Assembly (NCBI GenBank): GCA_030549495.1
Contig: JAUIRK010000148.1
Coordinates: 1 to 64,000 of the forward strand
Reading direction: 5' to 3'
Length of the DNA stretch: 64,000 nt
Origin: Nectonema munidae
Lineage: Eukaryota; Nematomorpha; Nectonematoida; Nectonematidae
Shown here: positions 22,802 to 33,175 of the stretch, piece by piece
How positions within the stretch are numbered: position 1 is the first letter of the stretch
How the letters are laid out: each line of letters opens with the position of its first letter
The notes under the pieces: model-generated
Seen by the model: only the letters and a program-made list of their open reading frames with translations
What the model was told of the DNA's origin: nothing
Database searches by the model: none
Made by a program: the position numbers and the translations under genes

Positions 22802-23080
22802 TCAAATAATATTTACATCATCATTATTAATATTGGTATTCACATCATCACAATTAGAGTCAGTATTGTTATTATTCAAGTAAAAAATCTTCACATTAAA
22901 ATTGTTATAAAATGGGGCATTTTGAACAAAAGAAAGAGCGGTTATCTTTGACAAAACTTCCACAATGATTGTAACGGTAGGATTCGTAAGATTGACTTTC
23001 ACCAGGGGATTGAGATCATTTATCTTTTTGCCAAACACATCGTAAATTTCTTTTCTATCAACACTGTTTGAATTACGCTT
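22802..23080 (-). CDS. THUMPD1: THUMPD1 orthologue, exon 4 (last coding exon)
   Basis: THUMPD1 (yeast Tan1) is the RNA-binding partner of the NAT10/Kre33 acetyltransferase that makes N4-acetylcytidine in tRNA-Ser and tRNA-Leu. This exon encodes the end of the THUMP domain: RNSNSVDRKEIYDVF aligns with the RNNSH.NREEVI block of vertebrate THUMPD1, and KVNLTNPTVTIIVEVLSKIT aligns with KVDLTNP.YTVVVEIIKAV. The splice acceptor is TTTTTACAG just right of 23080, in phase 0. The protein ends with an Asn/Asp-rich tail, then a stop at 22802. The long low-complexity tail of vertebrate THUMPD1 is replaced by about 30 residues. Confidence 0.88.
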   Translation of the reverse strand, partial: KRNSNSVDRKEIYDVFGKKINDLNPLVKVNLTNPTVTIIVEVLSKITALSFVQNAPFYNNFNVKIFYLNNNNTDSNCDDVNTNINNDDVNII

Positions 23081-24295
23081 CTGTAAAAACAAGAAAGAAA
23101 AATAAAATATAAAATGTACGGTATTTTTTAGGTATTAGTGTCTTAAAATGCCTCAACATTATTAACATTATTCATCACGGACTACTTTTATTTCCTTAGT
23201 AAAAGGGCCTGGGCATTTTGCCCCCTTCCCAATACTTTTTTCCTAAATATTTTTAGAAAATTCTAGAGGGAACCCACTAAATAATTGATTGCAAATCTGA
23301 TGGTATCATTTATTTTTCATAAAAAGGAATCAAACCTGTCAATCAAAGCCAAATATATAACTTCAAAATGTATTAGAATTTCACATTTTTATGGTTTAAT
23401 TTATTAAATAAATCATTTTTTGATGATTAATTTTAATCAAAATATTTCACCTGTCATTAAATTAGCGTTTACATGTTAACGCCAAACGTTTGTCAATATT
23501 TAAAATAAGCTTATCTATACCCAGCAGATCGACCATGCTCAATTTGATTCTAAAAATATATTTATGACTATAGATTTAAATTGCGGTTACTATTTTAGTT
23601 AATTTATGGTAAAAATTTTTTTCATTATTTCTGAATCAATTAATTATACATTTCAATGTGGTTAATAGAGTTATATATTTAGTCAATTCGACACTACATT
23701 GGCTTTTATATATTTAACCAACCCTATTAGTGCGGGGCTAAATTTGTCCCCTCAATTATTTTAAATTATATTTTTCACAGATATTAATAAGTTTTCATAA
23801 ATAAGAAATCAGGATGATTGATTGATTTACTATAAAAATTCGAATGAATGCTTTCGTAAGCAATTTTATAAGCAGTCAAAATTTTGATTGACATTTGATA
23901 CAAAGTTATCACCCCAGCCCCCCCCCCCCCCCTCCTTCTCCGTCATGGGTTAAGAACAACAGCTAAAAAAGTTAGTTAGATACATTTCACTATGAAACAA
24001 CACAAACGTCACGTTCTTTCAATTTTCTTTAATAGTACGCATAAGTAAGGTAGATGTATTGGCGAAATTGCAATTACTTTAATAATTTTTTTGATTCCAA
24101 ATTTATTCAAAACTTTTCTTTATTTCATTTTACAAGAATGGAACAGCCCGTATTTAACTTTAATCAATTCATTAATCCGTGTTTTTAAAATTAGGAAGAT
24201 CGCTAGAACAAAGTGTAACAAAATGCAACAAAAATAAAGAATGGATGAAACCAGGCCTTGCAAGTTATCGGTGATGAATTATAGAGTAAAAATAC
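23081..24295 (-). other. THUMPD1 intron 3
   Basis: AT-rich, with a C-run of about 16 bases near 23920-23936 that is often difficult to sequence. A phrase GGGCATTTTGCCCCC lies near 23212. No nested gene is seen. Confidence 0.6.
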
Positions 24296-24510
24296 CTTGA
24301 AAGAAATAGCATATGTTTCGTTTCCAGCATTTGATAAAATGGTAGTAGTGATCAGGGAATCAAAGGCAGCTGATATATTTTCTATAAAAGACTTGCACGT
24401 TGATTGAATAGGTATGATGCGTTCAGTAAATCGAAGGCATAAGCACTTCATGTTCGTTAGCGAAGAAAAAATCGAAGAAATCACTTTCAGAGGATCTAAA
24501 TTTCTTGATC
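24296..24510 (-). CDS. THUMPD1: THUMPD1 orthologue, exon 3
   Basis: LDPLKVISSIFSSL aligns with IEPEKLVHHILQDM of vertebrate THUMPD1, and LRFTERIIPIQSTCKSFIEN aligns with the ILRMLPISGTCKAFLED block, the heart of the THUMP RNA-binding domain. The exon closes with ETYAISFK before a clean donor, CAAG/GTATTT, at 24296. This is in phase with the exon 4 acceptor. The 5' edge is less certain. The AG sites at 24510 and 24495 both leave the frame one base out relative to the exon 2 donor, so the true junction may be unusual or the sequence may carry a small error. Confidence 0.8.
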
Positions 24511-25674
24511 CTAAATCAAGGAAACATCCATGTGCAAATAAATCATTAAAAAGCATTTACACAGGTTGGGTATTAAATGCTACAAAATATGGATATTATT
24601 AATAACAACATCCTTGCATAGAAGATTGGAATTCATTTGAGGAGTTCTTACAAAGAATCAACGATTAATTGTTAAAAGGAGTAGAAAAAAGTAATCTTGA
24701 TCATACTAAATCTTTATTGAAAATGTTTAATGAAATTAAACCTGTATTTGTCCAAGTTTTTTAATAACATTTTCTTTTTCTTATTTTCCATTTTTATCTT
24801 GGTCGATGCTTTTGGATAGTGTTCGTCCTCCATCGAAATGATCATATTGAAGTTTTGGTAACTTTTCTATATATTTATATGTGCGATTCGTAACTGATGT
24901 ATTAAACAGGCTTTTATTTAATTGGTGTACACCCGTTTCTATGATTGCATATAAAAGATATACAACATTCTTATGATATAGATATTTTAACAGTAGAATG
25001 ATCAAATGTATCAATTTTCGATTGAAATTTTCAGAGTTATAATATTTTTATACAGCACGGCCATTTGTCATTTCATTTTTTAGGTAAAAATTTAACTCAA
25101 ATACAATGCCTTTTAGGTCTCGTCTTTTATATCTTCCTTGAATTTTCAATATAAATGTTTGTCTTCTTTTTTCAATAGTGTTTAAATCAATTCCTCATTT
25201 TGAGTCGATTGACGTTTCTATTTCTTATAAAACATAGGTGATGAACAGCATGTCGAATAGAATCTTTTCTTCTATTCTTTAAAATCAATGAGTATACTAC
25301 TAATAGGATGTCTGCATGTCTGCTAGAAATGTGAGCCTTAGTGAATACTCTATTTACAAATATGAAGTATGGCAAAGATGCACAAAATCTGTTGAATTTT
25401 GGTGCCAAGTTTTATAAATAACAAGACTGACTAAAGCTATATGAGGATTTAATTGAAGGACAATAATGTAATATACTCAACTGTGTACATATTTTATTTT
25501 GTCACATTCTATATTACCATTAATATAAATAATAGATATATAAACCCGATTACCAGAAATTGGATATAAGAAAACGAAAGGAACACAAAACTGTAAACTG
25601 TCAAAAAAAAATTTGAATTCTGATAGATGTGCAAAAAGGCAAATAGAAGTAAAATAGTATATATAAAAGCTTAC
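24511..25674 (-). other. THUMPD1 intron 2
   Basis: AT-rich. A minus-strand open stretch near 25014-24781 contains KLPKLQYDHFDGGRTLSKSI, but no family was recognised and it has no supported ends. Confidence 0.5.
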
Positions 25675-25827
25675 ATCTTGTGTTAGGGAAATAAAGTAGG
25701 AGTTCTTGCAGCCCGTATCCATCTTTGTATACAAAGCATCAACACTTTTTAGTTCGTCTATTTCTTTAGCCAAAACTAACTCGGCATCATCATTTTCATT
25801 CAATGAATCACCTTTTGATTCTTCTTC
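25675..25827 (-). CDS. THUMPD1: THUMPD1 orthologue, exon 2
   Basis: The exon has 51 codons. The acidic stretch EEESKGDSLNENDDAELVLA, followed by KEIDELK, aligns with the acidic linker and DDDAEAALKKEVGDIK of vertebrate THUMPD1. KMDTGCKNSYFISL aligns with SVESGANNVVFIRT at the start of the THUMP domain. The acceptor is TTCACATTTTAAG right of 25827, and the donor is GAT/GTAAGC at 25675. Confidence 0.85.
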
Positions 25828-28465
25828 CTTAAAATGTGAAAAAAAATTACAAGTCAGAGAAGTAAGTTATGAAAAGAAAAGCTTTTATGATTTGTGTTAA
25901 AAAAATCATGCACACGTTTTTAGATAGCAAATTAAAAGTGAAATGTTCTTGGCAATTGAAATTCTTTGTTGAAAACGTTTCGTTAAATCTTCAATGAAAT
26001 TGAAAAGGACTATAATAAATAAATAACTTCTATGGGGTGGACAAATTTGATGTGTCAAACTTTTATTAACCACTTCCGCCTCCAGCTAAAAAATTCTGAA
26101 TCCGCTCCGACAAAAAGTTGAATATATTTAAAATAATTTTATACAAGAGGTGTAAAAAACTATAAAAATTGTTGATAAAGGTGTTAATCAATGTCCAAAA
26201 GGTAGGAATAAATGTACTAACGATATTGAAGAATACGAATGTTTAAAATAAACTTTGCTACTCTAAAGTTTACTATTTTCACTTTGAAGTCTACAATCCT
26301 GATGTTGGAGTTAACTGATTCAGATTTTGAAGTTAAAAAGGCTTTTTTAAGTTTATACGTCAAGATTCTCATGATACTAATGGTTATAACAAGGGTTTCA
26401 CAGTCAGAAACGTAATTATAGGAGTCAGAATTGGACTTCTACAAATATTTGGAAACAAGCTTCTTACCTTTTGATTTTGTAACAATTTTTATAAAAGTCT
26501 AAACTCGAAAAAATGGACTGAAACGTAGCCAAAAAAGCATTTCATTTATTGGTCAAACGAATGAAAGAGTTTGCTTTAAATCGCAAAATTATTCTAGTTC
26601 TTATCAGAACCATTTAAATATATGTCAGCTTTAACATTTTGTCTTTGTGGGTGCAAAACTATATATTTTTAGCCACAATCTTTTCTAACCTTAAAAAGAA
26701 TAAAGATATCTACTACCCTATGATAATTTTATTCACTATACTCAATTACATATTAGGAAAACTTTTTCTTCATGTATGATTTAATATAATAACAAAGGGA
26801 AGACAACGGCGCAAAGATCATTATGATTTAAATATAGCTACTTTCCGGTGTGACTGTATATAAAGTATGCTTCGTGCTTGATTTGAAATAATAAAAATGG
26901 GAGACAAAGGGGTTAAAGTCATTGTGTTCTTGAACATTCTTTCAATTACTTAGATTTTGCTGTGCTAAAAAGGGACAGCGATGCAATTTTTAATGACCTC
27001 TATGTTATAGTCATACTATAAAGAAGTATAATTAAAAGATTAAGAAATTTTTAGGCTTAAGGTTAGATAATGTAATAACATTATCCAAAAATAAGAGATT
27101 TTTTAGGCTTAGGGTTAGATGTCATTTTTAAATAATATTTGTGAGCAAGCGTTTTCCATTCTAATTGCCAATGAAATTAAATCCCGAAACAGAGCCAAAT
27201 TTAGATAAAATGGTTTAGACAAAGCAGATGCCATCCATGCCATTGAGATTTGGATTATTCAGACAATTTTGGAATAAACAAGTATGTCAATTTTTTAGTA
27301 CAGTAGTTTATGTTTATTTATTTTTTTTAAATAAGACCCCGAGATATTAAAATCATGAGATGTAATTAAGTCTTTATCCCTCAATATTGCCATTTACCAG
27401 TGATTGAAACGAATGGTCACAGTCTATCTGTATAGTCTATTAGATATGATATACTCTAACCAAGTGAAGGTTTTATACCATGATTAAAAATGACCTCTTT
27501 TGTAAATCTTTAGGCAGCTGAATTTTTGGTTGAATCGCTTTTCCCAGCCTCTCATCTCACTAATTGTCAACAAGCCTGGTTCATATCAAATGAATTGGTT
27601 AGGTGGATTCATTACTCTGTACTGAAATGCATTGTTGCTTAAAATTCAATTTTACAAGCAACGAAATGTTACCAAGCTTGATTAGCAACACAGAAAAACA
27701 AAGAATCATCTTATATAATCTTCATATTCTACCTACACATATATTCATTGAGTAAGGTAAATTGTTCGAAAATTTATTTAGAACATGGGTCTATGAAATG
27801 ACAGTTATATAGCCGTGAATTTAAATTTGGCAATTTTAAATGGAAATTGAAGGTTTAAAATATCTATAAAATCTTATAGATATAAAATCAGTTCTATAAA
27901 ATCAGGCCTGATCGGGTAATAAGGGTCAATTGTTAATTAGACAAATATTCTTTTATAATTAATTTTGTAAATTATAAAAAAAAGTTCACCCACACCCCTT
28001 TCCTTCTAAATTTAAGATGTGCGCCTCGAGTTAAAATTGTTCATTCATTGAATGGTTTGCCGCCCTGAAAGCGCCATCTCAGAATGCGCCGTTGATATGT
28101 CTGTGCATAAGTACTTTCACGTTTGCTAAACAGTGGTGTTTTCAAAGGAGACATAAGAAAAGAAAAGATCGTGCTTTATCCAAATATATGGAACTTAACT
28201 TATATGCAGACCTGTATTTAATAAAAAATATCTTGAATTAATATCATTGAAGCTGATTCTTTAGTATACCTGCATACTCTGCAATAGTTGAATATGAACC
28301 CTCTAAAATTTTATCGAGTATTTTTTAATATAAGATATATAATTGGCGCAACTCCCTGCAAAGAGAGGATCAAAAAACATTCTAAAAATATATAACGAAA
28401 TCAGTAGAGAAAGGATAGTAGCAAGAAATTGAAATATTTTAGAAATAATGAAGGAAAAAAAGTAC
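25828..28465 (-). other. THUMPD1 intron 1
   Basis: AT-rich, containing one copy of a dispersed repeat (27560-27780). The words AAGAAATTTTTAGGCTTAAGG and AAGAGATTTTTTAGGCTTAG around 27045 and 27095 form a small duplication. No other feature is supported. Confidence 0.6.
27560..27780. repeat. Dispersed repeat copy in THUMPD1 intron 1
   Basis: It aligns with 29480-29700 in the same orientation: a phrase like GGTGGATTCATTACTCTGTA, a GCTTAAAATTCA phrase, GCAACGAAATGTTACCAA, AATCATCTTATATAATC and ACATATATTCA in the same order. Divergence is high. Confidence 0.6.
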
Positions 28466-28642
28466 ACTTAAGTTTGTTTTCTCTTGAATCAAGGACAGCA
28501 CTTCCAAAAAGGATGCTCTTTCATTGCTACAATGCGTAACTAAGAGACCTTTCAAACCAGGCTCGACCATCTTTTGTCTTCGCTTACTATTACTGCCTCT
28601 CTTGTAGTCAACGAAGTACCTCTTTCTTTTATTACTATTCAT
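28466..28642 (-). CDS. THUMPD1: THUMPD1 orthologue, exon 1 with start codon
   Basis: Fifty-nine codons from an ATG at 28642. The lysine/arginine-rich start (MNSNKRKRYFVDYKRGSNSK) and then EPGLKGLLVTHCSNERASFL match the N-terminus of THUMPD1 (KRKGK...; LEPGLQGILITCNMNERKCV). The next in-frame upstream codons are not Met, which supports this start. The proposed donor AAGT/GTACTT at 28466 joins exon 2 in phase 0. Intron 1 is 2.6 kb and intron 2 about 1.2 kb. The whole protein would be about 270 residues, near the length of yeast Tan1 and shorter than human THUMPD1. No core promoter was identified upstream. Confidence 0.85.
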
Positions 28643-28739
28643 TGCAGATTCCAAATACACTTGTCTAAATAGCAGAAAACAAGAGTTTCATAAATAACTG
28701 TGTTCGTATTAATATCACATATCTAGAGATAAACTGCAC

Positions 28740-28800
28740 TTATATTTTTTAATATAAAATTTTTTTAGAGTGGGGGGGGGGGGGAGGGGAGATAACCCAT
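28740..28800. repeat. Poly-G run
   Basis: About 18 bases of nearly pure G (28763-28782) in otherwise AT-rich DNA, just 5' of the THUMPD1 start. Length is likely variable. Confidence 0.7.
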
Positions 28801-29479
28801 AAGTACCAAAAATAATTTTAATTTCGTTTGCTAATTGCCTTGACAACGCAAGAACAGGAGCTGAAGGATTTAATCTCTCTTGCTCAGGAAAATCTGAAGC
28901 TGCACTCTAGACTAAAATTACATTTTTTGAAAGCTCATAGTAGCGCATATATATTTGCCTAATTCTTTTCTCACTTCGCTCAAAACATGTGATAATTAAG
29001 TTTAAGATCATTTAGAGGTATGAATCACGAAGTAGAAGTGAGATGCAGAATTTTTTATAGGATAGTTATCGAAAAATATCATTTAAAAGAGATTTCGAAA
29101 ATGGGGTATCCCTCTCTTGTCCTTTTGGTAAAAACTGTTATAATGGTTAACTTTCTAAGCTATATTTCGTATTCTAAGGTCAAATATATATATTTTTCTG
29201 AAGCCCGTATAGAAAAACTTATATTAGAAGACTCATTGACAACAGTACTACATAGAGAAAATTGTGACTGTCAATGGCTTTGAAGGAATTAAAAATGACA
29301 GAAAAACATCTTTTGCATTTTTTATTTTAATTGAAAAAATATTGCAAATTTAGATTACGAGACTTCCAATATTCGTTTTGGATTTGTATTATGATTTTAA
29401 TTAAAGATAAAAATTTACCTTAGCGCCTGAACAAGAAAACAAACTCGCTGTGGAAAGGCAAGAGATCAATTTATTACAA
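28801..29479. other. AT-rich stretch upstream of THUMPD1
   Basis: A plus-strand open frame of 87 codons starts at 29020. It has no recognised family and reads like chance AT-rich coding (runs of I, L, Y, K), so no gene is called. Confidence 0.4.
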
Positions 29480-29720
29480 AAATAGGAGCTGCTTCATATG
29501 AAATAAATTTGTTGAGTGGATTTATTACTCTGTAGTGTGTACTGAGACACATGCGGCTTAAATTCATTTTTAAAATTAATATTAATTTTAGAACTTTTGG
29601 CAGCGAAATGTTAACAAACCAGATTAAAAAACAAGCAATCATCTTATATAATCCTGATACTATTGCTACCTACAGATATATTCAGTTAGAAAAATAAATT
29701 TTTTAAATATATTTACGATT
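29480..29720. repeat. Dispersed repeat, second copy
   Basis: Partner of the copy at 27560-27780. The pair flanks the first THUMPD1 exon in direct orientation. Confidence 0.6.
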
Positions 29721-29830
29721 TGTGTCAAGGATTTGATAGGCATTCATTTGTGAAACTAAAGTTGGCCTTTTCAGTAGAAATTAAAATTCAATAACGGCTC
29801 CTTTTTATATAAATTAAGCAGACAATTTTC

Positions 29831-29865
29831 GGACACTGGTGTCCCATTGTGTCTGAAAGGGTTAA
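29831..29865. mobile_element. piggyBac-like terminus with 14-bp palindrome
   Basis: Read on the minus strand: TTAA (29862-29865), CCCTTT, 11 more bases, then GGACACCAGTGTCC (29831-29844), palindromic except for the central two bases. The CCCTTT end next to TTAA is the piggyBac hallmark. The other end of the element was not found. Confidence 0.5.
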
Positions 29866-30721
29866 AAAAATTGCTAAAAAATTAAAATTATATAAATTAG
29901 CAATTCCATTTCCAAAATGATATCGGATAATTACACAATGGAATTGATTTTAAAAAACAATAGACGACAAAAATAAGCTCAAAAAAAATCTGTCATAATA
30001 TATTAAGAAAATTAGAAAATATTTTAATTATACAATCTACATTTATGGTTATCCAATATATCACAAGATTGATTGATTGACGCAGAGGAGTTGAAAGGTG
30101 GCAGTGCAAAAAATAGATATTATAAACAAACGAAACGAAACTTACTTATATAACTTGATGTTTGAAAAAGGAAAATGATAAGATCTAGGTATTTTATTGC
30201 GTAAAAAGATATTTTAATGATTCAATGGTAAAAACTAATTTTATGCTACCATTTCTGTTGTCTCAAATGAATATCTTTTGTTAGCAAGCCGAAATAAAAT
30301 TTACAAATAAATTATTTATTTAATTTATATTTTAAATTCTATTTTTCAATATAATATATACTTTAAATTTATTTATCTAATATTTTCAAAATATAAAATT
30401 TTTTTTTCAAATATTATTTTTAAAAATTGATGTTTAATTTTTCAACAATTAAAACTCGGATTCCTGTAATTCGTGGGCACTAGCAAATTTCTAGTATATC
30501 TTTTTTTAAAGAATTTTATATCATTTTTTCAATATTTAATTTATTTAAAGTTTTTGAAAAGAATCTTTTCATTACAGTTCAAAAAAGAGGCAATTTTATT
30601 TTAAAAGCTATGATTTTAATATTCTAAAACTATACCTTTTAGATATGAAAAACACATTTTGTCCACAATGTATGAAAACATATGTGAAATATTTCATTAC
30701 CTGCCGTATGTATAATTTTGC
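29866..30721. other. AT-rich non-coding stretch
   Basis: Very high A+T with no recognised feature. Confidence 0.5.
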
Positions 30722-30806
30722 AATCTTTTTTCAAAGCAATTATGTCACATTTCGAAAAGTAATTGATAAATTTGAAATACTATAACAATCTATTTTCAAA
30801 GCGATT
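30722..30806. repeat. Satellite fragment, 33-41 kb family
   Basis: The phrases TTTTTTCAAAGCAATTATGT, TTTCGAAAAGTAATTGATAA and CAATCTATTTTCAAAGC identify it as the same satellite. It is cut at 30806 by the pogo-type element. Confidence 0.85.
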
Positions 30807-31560
30807 ACCGTATTTCATCGTCTATAAGCCGCACTTTTTTTACTTGGAATTTTGCATCAATTAACGTAACAAATAACGTTTTTTACCGCATTGTCAATAT
30901 TCAATCCACAATCATATATAAATATATACAAGGAAGTGTCAATACAGTTTATTAAATTTAAAATTGATCAGTCTTCTTCATCTGAACTAGAACCAAACAT
31001 GTTGTCATACTCCTTCTGGGATAGGGTAACTGCATCGGTAGAGTCATAATAAAGTTCAACTTCCTCTTAAACACTCACATCATCCCTGTTCTCCCACAAA
31101 AACTCATCCTGTGTCCCATCAAGTTTGTTTGAAATCCCACATTTCAAGAACCCATTTGTGATACAAGAAGTAGGGATATCCTTCCAGGACTCTACAATCT
31201 AAGTAAAATTGGTAGGTAGATCAACACTTTTCAGTCGTACAGTGGGGGTCCTTGCTTGGTTTCCGGTAGCCATTCACTCAGTCCATTTCTTCCTCATCCT
31301 CTCCTTGAAAGGACGGTTAACCGAGACATCCAGTGGCTGCAGGACAGAGGTAAGACCTCCTGGGATAATAGCTGGTGTGGTCTTGAGATTTTTCAGCTGC
31401 TGCAGAACTTCTGCTGTCTTGTGGCACCTGAAACTGTCCAGGACTAAAATGGAAGGTTTCTTCAGCAAGCTGCCAGGTCTGGAATCCCATACTTGATTGA
31501 CAACAAATAATCAGTAGTGGCTCTTCTCATGGCCGGTGGTGTAAATGGTTCCTATCCTAG
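30807..31560 (-). pseudogene. pogo/Tigger-type transposase, C-terminal half with 3' terminus
   Basis: The minus strand reads KPSILVLDSFRCHKTAEVL (catalytic DSF.CH block of the DDE_1 family), IIPGGLTSVLQPLDVSVNRP (the next catalytic Asp in QPLD), FKERMRKKWTEWM, then CGISNKLDGTQDEFLWE and an acidic end SSSDEED with a stop at 30968. The plus-strand end TACCGTATTTCATCGTCTAT matches the expected 3' terminal repeat, with TA as target. The 5' half, including the CENP-B-like DNA-binding domain and the other terminus, is absent to the right of about 31560. There is at least one stop. It sits inside a satellite copy. Confidence 0.85.
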
Positions 31561-31790
31561 TTAAAATGCCCAAAAACCAAAACGTCCAAAACTAAAGCAT
31601 AACAATTACCAAAAAATAATTTTTTTAATCATTTTCTTATATTTTAATATTAATCATAAAAATAAACCAATTATGTAAAAAAAATTTTAAATATCATTAA
31701 GCTTTAAGAAGTTTTGGTTTTCGGGCGTTTTGAATTCAGACGTTTTAGTTTTTGGGCTTTTGGTTTCGGGAGTTTTGATTTGACACCATT
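31559..31790. mobile_element. Small inverted-repeat element
   Basis: The left arm TTAAAATGCCCAAAAACCAA, followed by AACGTCCAAAACTAAAG, is mirrored by phrases in the right arm (31705-31780) such as GACGTTTTAGTTTTTGGGC and GGGCGTTTTGAA. The arms are imperfect and repeat internally. The style recalls the element at 7764-8373. Confidence 0.5.
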
Positions 31791-32589
31791 TTGAATATGT
31801 GACTTCTGTTCAAATTTAGCCTCTGCCAAAAACTTAAAGACAAATTAAAGAAAATAAAACAACAATGCCAAAAATGTGGAAAAGCATGCTGTAATGAGCA
31901 TTCATACTGTATCTGTACTGTTTGTTTTGAAATTTTTTGATTATATAATGATTTTATTGTTGTTTTATCACTACTAATAAATTTTTCAATATTTTTTGTT
32001 GAAATGAACAATTAGTTTTTCAATTTAATAATCGCTTTATATAAATATTGGTTTCAAATCTAATCTCATAAAATTTGTTGGGTTGTTTGCTTGAATTTGA
32101 GGATTAGTTCTTAACTAATGGGTCTCTAGTGAAGTTTCGAAAAATTCATTTATTCAAAAACATCACAATTTTTTTTCAATCTCGACCTCTTTCAAAATTC
32201 TATACTAGATTTTGCTGCATGATATTTTTTGTATTCAACTTGTTTTATTTTTTGTATCAAGTCTGTTTAATGGTAATCAATCACATATGTATTATTATGA
32301 TCATTCATTATATTTTGAGTTTACACTTTACACTAAATAGCTTCATATATTTCTTTAGTGGTAGAGTTCTAGATCAGTAAACAAAGAGTGGTGAGTTTAA
32401 ATGTTATTTGAAGAAATTATAGTTTTGTTCAATCTAAACATCCAGCCACAAGGCTAAAATCCACCATGAGCATAGTTGACAAACACTTTAAAAAATTTAA
32501 AGTTTTGATTTTTAATAAATTGTATTTTGGTATGCTATTTAGTATGCTTTTCCATGCTACTCAAGCGTATTTTCAAAAATGATTGAATA
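31791..32589. other. AT-rich non-coding stretch
   Basis: No supported feature. Confidence 0.5.
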
Positions 32590-33175
32590 ATTATAAATCC
32601 ACTGCATTTCATATAAAAATAAATGTCACCAATCAACTCAGCTTACTTGAAAAGTGTAGCTTTGATAAAAAATACTGAATATTATATTTTTGACAAACCT
32701 GTCAAAATGATTGATTATGGCAAATTGAGTAAATTTCATGAAAAAATGTCATAAAGCGATTTAGCACACACGAAAATGGTAGTTTACACTCATTACAGTT
32801 CAACTCGATTTATTTGACATTTGTTAAAAATGATTGATTGATGACAAATGAACAGATTTTGATAAAAAAAACATGTCATCAATCGATTCGGCATACGCAA
32901 AAATAGTATTTTTGACATATTACAGTTTAACGTTCGATTTTTTGACAAATCTGTCAAAAGTGATTGATTGATTAATGGCAAATTGACAGATTTTTATGAA
33001 TAACGGATGTCATCAATCGATTCTGCATACCTAAAAAGGCTAGTTTTGACTTATCACAGTTGAAAATGTTTGACTTTCAATTTTTTGACATTTGTGTTGA
33101 AAATGATTGATTAATGACAAATTGACAAATTTTCATGAAAAACTGAGGTAATCAATCAATTCAGCATGTTTGAAA
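32590..33175. repeat. Satellite block, about 4 copies of a 125-140-bp unit
   Basis: Each unit holds AAATTGACAGATTTTNATGA, then a phrase like ATGTCATCAATCGATTCNGC, ATAC-AAAA, and a TTTTTGACA-NTGTCAAAA-TGATTGATT phrase. The word order (GACAGATTTTCATGAAAAA, TCAATCAATTCAGCATG, TTGAAAATG) parallels the 15.1-16.2 kb satellite, so the two blocks look related. Confidence 0.8.

Noticed and set aside
23915-23940. Poly-C run as a functional element
   Set aside because: Homopolymer runs (also at 8566 and 28763) are common in this DNA and nothing ties them to a function.
24414-24602. Plus-strand open frame of 62 codons
   Set aside because: It is the reverse strand of THUMPD1 exon 3.
26060-26420. Second copy of the GAGTCG-rich hAT element
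   Set aside because: Words such as TCCGCTCCGAC and AGGAGTCAGAATTGG are suggestive, but no ends or duplication could be aligned.
29020-29283. Plus-strand 87-codon open frame
   Set aside because: No family, splice sites or compositional support. Frames of this length occur by chance here.
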